Below, one piece after another: positions 6,836-10,299 of a stretch of 10,299 bases of DNA (its first letter is position 1; every line of letters starts with the position of its first letter). The notes under the pieces were generated by a model. That model saw only the letters and a program-made list of their open reading frames with translations, did no database searches and was not told where the DNA came from. Source of the stretch: Rhodoferax sp. GTDB taxonomy: Bacteria; Pseudomonadota; Gammaproteobacteria; Burkholderiales; Burkholderiaceae_C. The stretch is from NCBI GenBank assembly GCA_021731215.1, contig JAKFXU010000106.1, positions 1 to 10,299 of the forward strand. The letters are read 5' to 3'. The translations under genes and the position numbers were made by a program.

Positions 6836-7161
6836 AGCCTCGCTTGAGCCAGCCCAGGCACCTGCCATCGTAACGCATCCGGCTTGCTGTCTCCCCGCAC
6901 CGGCGCGCCACTGCGGGTGCCAGCGCTTGGTCTTGGGCATCCGCCAGATTCGCAGGCACCCGCGACAGCCCTGGTGCGGCAGCGCCGGGTGACGGGGGAC
7001 AGGCCGTTGGACTGACGCTTCCTCTTGCCGGGTGGGTGGAGGGCTTGCAGCTTCAAGTGAATGCGCCCTGCCGGGCGCACCAGGAATAAGGGCAGGCCAC
7101 TTGCGTGGTCTGCCCGATAAGACCAGCCCAGCCGGCCGGAGCAGGCTGGTGCGGTCGGCGC
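6836..7161. other. Gene-free, hairpin-rich spacer
   Basis: This stretch of about 325 bp between the adhesin stop and the antitoxin gene has no convincing gene on either strand. It is GC-rich and holds at least three inverted repeats: 7122-7128 with 7144-7150, 7091-7100 with 7105-7114, and 7062-7068 with 7073-7079 (TGCGCCC/GGGCGCA, perfect, 4-nt loop). Open frames here give Arg/Pro/Ala-rich protein with no recognisable motif. The toxin-antitoxin promoter should lie in its left part, but I find no clear -10/-35 pair. It could be a dispersed intergenic repeat; that needs a genome-wide comparison. Confidence 0.5.
7091..7114 (-). terminator. Probable terminator of the adhesin gene
   Basis: On the minus strand, 48 bp after the adhesin stop codon, GGCAG-A-CCAC pairs with GTGG-C-CTGCC around a GCAA (GNRA) tetraloop. 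One A/C mismatch interrupts the 10-position stem. It is followed by CTTATTCC, which is only weakly U-rich, so termination may be inefficient or assisted. A further hairpin precedes it at 7122-7150 and another follows at 7062-7079. In the plus direction the stem is fully paired (one G-U) but no U-tract follows and no gene ends there. Confidence 0.45.
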
Positions 7162-10100
7162 TTAGGGATTATCGATCTTCAGGTTACCGAGCTCGATCAT
7201 TTTGCTCAGAATGGCGGCATCATCACTGGCCGACCCCAGTGCACTCGCCAGCGCACTTTGGCTGGTGAAGTTGTCAAACACAATCTTCTGGGTCGCCGCA
7301 AAGCTGCCGCCGCCGTCGTGATCGACCGACAGCACCAGTTTGCTGCTCTCTACCCCAAACTGCAGGAACTGCCCCAAGTTTGCAGTGCTCTCGCCTTGCA
7401 GCAAGTCACGCAGATCGAGTACGTCGCCGCCAGCACCGACCGTGAAGTCCGTGACGACATCGCGGGCGGGTGTGCCTGTGGACCCTTGATCGCCCAGGCT
7501 CCACTTGAAGGTGTCGGCACCCAAGCCGCCGACCAGGATGTCGGCGCCGGCACCTCCGAACAGGGTATCGTTGCCCGCGCCACCAGTCAGGGTGTCATCA
7601 CCTAGTCCACCGGAGAGGACATTGTTCCCAGCATCCCCGGTGAGGGTATCACCGAAGTCCGAGCCCATGATATGGGGCGAAGCGAGAGTTGACGCCGCTG
7701 TAGTAGCACCACTATCAGAAAAGTCCTGTATACCGGCTCCAGCCTGCGTCAATGTCACACCAAGCATGCTGCCTGCGATGTCGCCATCCCCATCAATCAC
7801 TTCAACGGGGACGCTGAAGCTGACCGGATTAGTGCTCTGAACCGCAGCGCCGAAACCGGTAATGTCAAAATCATCACCCGCGGTATTCAAAACCTCAAGG
7901 CTACTGTAGCCGTTCGCCGTAAACGTCGCGATGGAAACTTTCGTATCCAGTATGCCGGTGACGAGAACAGCATATTGCACTCCAGCACCTGGATCCACGT
8001 TGACGAACTGAACCGTGTAGGTTCTGTTCGCAAGTCCGCCTGGATTACCCACAGGAAAGGTCGTTGCTGTCGTTCCTATGTTGGCAAAAGTCACCGTTTG
8101 ATTCATGCCGTCATAACTTATGACGACTGAAGTGACGGAGTCCAGAACACCGTCGCCTACTATGTTGTTTGCGTCTGTAGCTGGTGTTTCGTCACGGGCC
8201 GTAATCTTCAGTGTCGTATTGCTAGTTCCATCACCAAACTTCAACGACGCGCCATTGGCGACGTAGTGCCCGTCGAAGGTGTGGTCACGATTTGCAGCGG
8301 TGGTGTAGCCGCCGGAACCGGCCGGATTGCCGCCCAAGTCCACCACGAAGTCAACACGCACGCCCTCTCCCACGCCTATATTCTGGCCCCCGGCACCACC
8401 ACCGGCACCTGCGGCATTCGCATTGCCATTGATTGTTGTGGCCGTGCCAAAAGGAGTGAGCAGCAAATCTGTTGAATCATCGTTTAGAGGGATCTCGCCA
8501 AAACCTTGGCCATCCGGGACGAAGCCGGCCCAGGCACCGTTGCCTCCGACAAAGTCGTAAGTACCATCACTGAAGTTAACTGTGCTGATACTATCCACCG
8601 GCGCATTCATGTCGACGGTATACGTTCCAGTTGCCGGATCGAGGGTAAGGACGAATACGGATGTCGTACCCGCCATGCCGGTCAGTATTAGGCCACCGCC
8701 AGAAACGACATACATGATGGGCGTAACACCACCACCGTACGTCAAACCGCTGGGCTGTCCATTAAGTGTGGGAGCGAACCTGATGGTTCCGCCGTCAGCA
8801 CCGTAATTGTTGGCAAGTGTCGAAGTGGGCTGATCCAGGTCAAGATCGAAAGACACCGGTGCGCCGGCGACATTCTGCACAACCGCATAGTCAGAAACCA
8901 CTGCCGTGGGCACATCATCCACGATGGTGACCTTCACGGTCGCCGTGGCGGACACGTCGCCATCGGCGTCGGTCACCACCACGTTGAAGCTGTCGACCTC
9001 AGGCGTACCAGCTTGATTGACGTCGGTGACGTTGTCGGTCAGGGTGTAGGTCCAGGTGTACTGGCCCTCTGCATTCTTGCCCACCACCAAGGTGGCATTC
9101 GCGCTCGTGCTGGCCGTGATCGGGCTGAGCGCCGTAGCCGCCGTGACGTTCACGCCATTGACCACCAGGCTGCTCAGCGCATCGCCGTCGAGCGTGATGT
9201 CGAACACGCCGCTGGCCGTGACCGTGCCGCCACCGCTGCCGGTGGCGTTGGCATTGGCCAGTGCCGATTCGTTCACCGTGCCGGTCTCGTTGCCAACCAA
9301 CGGCACCGTGCCGTCATCGGTGATGGTGATGGTGTGGGTGCTGGAGGTGGCCTCGTCGGTGTCGGTATCCACCACCTTGATCGCAAAGCTCACGCTCACC
9401 GGTTGCGCTTGCGCATCGGCTGCGGCAAAGGTCCAGGTGCCGTTGCTGTTGACCGTCAGCGTGCCCGTGCCGGTGTTGATGGCCGTATTCAGGTCGTATT
9501 CGGCGCTGCCAATCAGCACCTTGGTCGAGGCCAGACCATCGGCCCCAGGCACGTTGCTCCAGGTGCCGTTGCTGATCGAGCCGCCTTCGACCACCGTCGT
9601 GTCGCCCGCCGTGATCGTCACGCTGGGCACGTCGTCCACGATGGTGACCTTCACGGTCGCCGTGGCGGACACGTCGCCATCGGCGTCGGTCACCACCACG
9701 TTGAAGCTGTCGACCTCAGGCGTACCAGCTTGATTGACGTCGGTGACGTTGTCGGTCAGGGTGTAGGTCCAGGTGTACTGGCCCTCTGCATTCTTGCCCA
9801 CCACCAAGGTGGCATTCGCGCTCGTGCTGGCCGTGATCGGGCTGAGCGCCGTAGCCGCCGTGACGTTCACGCCATTGACCACCAGGCTGCTCAGCGCATC
9901 GCCGTCGAGCGTGATGTCGAACACGCCGCTGGCCGTGACCGTGCCGCCACCGCTGCCGGTGGCGTTGGCATTGGCCAGTGCCGATTCGTTCACCGTGCCG
10001 GTCTCGTTGCCAACCAACGGCACCGTGCCGTCATCGGTGATGGTGATGGTGTGGGTGCTGGAGGTGGCCTCGTCGGTGTCGGTATCCACCACCTTGATCG

Positions 10101-10299
10101 CAAAGCTCACGCTCACCGGTTGCGCTTGCGCATCGGCTGCGGCAAAGGTCCAGGTGCCGTTGCTGTTGACCGTCAGCGTGCCCGTGCCGGTGTTGATGGC
10201 CGTATTCAGGTCGTATTCGGCGCTGCCAATCAGCACCTTGGTCGAGGCCAGACCATCGGCCCCAGGCACGTTGCTCCAGGTGCCGTTGCTGATCGAGCC
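7162..10299 (-). CDS. Giant type I-secreted RTX adhesin, C-terminal 1045 residues (N-terminus outside window)
   Basis: The frame is open to the right edge, so only the C-terminal end of a much larger surface or secreted protein is seen. Visible residues 1-463 are two copies of a 239-residue unit. Each combines an Ig-like part (GTLTVNSNGTWTFAAADAQ to HTITITDDG) with a T1SS-143-like part (FDITLDGDALSS to TVKVTIVDDVP). Residues about 464-878 form an unassigned Gly/Thr/Asp-rich region. Residues 879-930 hold five Ca2+-binding RTX nonapeptides (GGxGxDTLx type). The last 115 residues (VVTDFTVGAGGDVLDLRDLL to the stop) match VCA0849-type C-terminal domains, the signal for type I secretion. Such proteins build biofilm or attach to surfaces. 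The secretion genes (ABC transporter, membrane fusion protein, TolC-like) are not in the window. No Cys is seen in the visible part, as usual for this family. Confidence 0.92.
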   Translation of the reverse strand, partial: GSISNGTWSNVPGADGLASTKVLIGSAEYDLNTAINTGTGTLTVNSNGTWTFAAADAQAQPVSVSFAIKVVDTDTDEATSSTHTITITDDGTVPLVGNETGTVNESALANANATGSGGGTVTASGVFDITLDGDALSSLVVNGVNVTAATALSPITASTSANATLVVGKNAEGQYTWTYTLTDNVTDVNQAGTPEVDSFNVVVTDADGDVSATATVKVTIVDDVPSVTITAGDTTVVEGGSISNGTWSNVPGADGLASTKVLIGSAEYDLNTAINTGTGTLTVNSNGTWTFAAADAQAQPVSVSFAIKVVDTDTDEATSSTHTITITDDGTVPLVGNETGTVNESALANANATGSGGGTVTASGVFDITLDGDALSSLVVNGVNVTAATALSPITASTSANATLVVGKNAEGQYTWTYTLTDNVTDVNQAGTPEVDSFNVVVTDADGDVSATATVKVTIVDDVPTAVVSDYAVVQNVAGAPVSFDLDLDQPTSTLANNYGADGGTIRFAPTLNGQPSGLTYGGGVTPIMYVVSGGGLILTGMAGTTSVFVLTLDPATGTYTVDMNAPVDSISTVNFSDGTYDFVGGNGAWAGFVPDGQGFGEIPLNDDSTDLLLTPFGTATTINGNANAAGAGGGAGGQNIGVGEGVRVDFVVDLGGNPAGSGGYTTAANRDHTFDGHYVANGASLKFGDGTSNTTLKITARDETPATDANNIVGDGVLDSVTSVVISYDGMNQTVTFANIGTTATTFPVGNPGGLANRTYTVQFVNVDPGAGVQYAVLVTGILDTKVSIATFTANGYSSLEVLNTAGDDFDITGFGAAVQSTNPVSFSVPVEVIDGDGDIAGSMLGVTLTQAGAGIQDFSDSGATTAASTLASPHIMGSDFGDTLTGDAGNNVLSGGLGDDTLTGGAGNDTLFGGAGADILVGGLGADTFKWSLGDQGSTGTPARDVVTDFTVGAGGDVLDLRDLLQGESTANLGQFLQFGVESSKLVLSVDHDGGGSFAATQKIVFDNFTSQSALASALGSASDDAAILSKMIELGNLKIDNP
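7510..7665 (-). repeat. RTX nonapeptide repeats
   Basis: Five tandem nonapeptides are visible in the adhesin: GDTLTGDAG, NNVLSGGLG, DDTLTGGAG, NDTLFGGAG and ADILVGGLG, followed by ADTF. They follow the GGxGxDxUx rule and would form a Ca2+-loaded parallel beta-roll outside the cell, where calcium is abundant. They lie directly before the C-terminal secretion domain, which is the standard arrangement. Confidence 0.93.
8911..9627 (-). repeat. Adhesin tandem repeat, copy nearest the C-terminus (717 bp)
   Basis: This 717-bp (239-codon) unit is followed at exactly +717 by a second copy. The two read as identical in every line I compared, from about 8919 onward. Only the first bases differ (CACATCATCC here, CACGTCGTCC in the next copy), which marks the edge of the repeat where the protein passes into the unassigned region (DDVPT instead of DDVPS). 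Confidence 0.93.
9628..10299 (-). repeat. Adhesin tandem repeat, second copy cut by window edge
   Basis: The first 672 bp of a second 717-bp unit are visible. They match the neighbouring copy base for base as far as I can read, including third codon positions. More copies probably lie beyond the window. Identity at silent sites points to recent duplication or continuing gene conversion, not to protein-level selection alone. Confidence 0.92.

Noticed and set aside
6792..6959. N-terminal extension of the antitoxin frame
   Set aside because: The downstream ATG at 6791 has a strong ribosome-binding site and the family N-terminus; the extension is Arg/Ala-rich without similarity to antitoxins.
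9056..9733. 225-codon plus-strand open frame in the adhesin
   Set aside because: It is the antisense of the repeats; its Val/Ser/Pro/Thr-rich translation is a by-product of the repeat codons.
8911..10299. Direct repeats as a CRISPR array or mobile element duplication
   Set aside because: The repeat unit is 717 bp, in frame and coding for adhesin domains; there are no short repeats with unique spacers and no transposase.

Overview
The window is most likely from a betaproteobacterium of the order Burkholderiales, probably near the Comamonadaceae. This rests on the str-operon proteins, the GC-rich coding sequence and the kind of AidB-like, HicB and RTX adhesin proteins present; no rRNA is available to confirm it. 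Every real gene is on the minus strand, so the window reads biologically from right to left. The only plus-strand coding trace is a decayed transposase fragment.

In transcription order, 10299 to 7162 is the C-terminal 1045 residues of a very large type I-secreted RTX adhesin. It holds two 717-bp tandem repeats that look identical at DNA level (the second is cut by the window edge), about 415 unassigned residues, five RTX nonapeptides and a VCA0849-type C-terminal secretion domain. Next, 7161 to 6792 is a gene-free, hairpin-rich spacer with a probable terminator. From 6791 to 5739 lies a toxin-antitoxin cluster: a DUF2281-like antitoxin with a PemK/MazF toxin, then a hicB antitoxin preceded by a remnant of hicA that lacks its middle. 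From 5681 to 3993 is an AidB-type flavin acyl-CoA dehydrogenase.

Between aidB and the ribosomal genes lies the C-terminal end of an IS630-family transposase on the plus strand (about 3811-3972). A good sigma70-type promoter (TTGCCG, 17-bp spacer, TATAGT; 3742-3770) then drives the str operon rpsL-rpsG-fusA-tuf, which runs off the left edge inside tuf.

The str operon is core translation machinery. The stretch upstream of it looks accessory: a toxin-antitoxin cluster, an IS scar and a repetitive adhesin. The str intergenic spacers are unusually rich in perfect inverted repeats: four consecutive hairpins between rpsL and rpsG, nested stems between rpsG and fusA, and an H-type pseudoknot topology between fusA and tuf. 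I see no convincing new defence or metabolic system. The most noteworthy items are these RNA structures, the broken hicA beside an intact hicB, the IS630 scar, and the homogenised adhesin repeats next to an unassigned domain.
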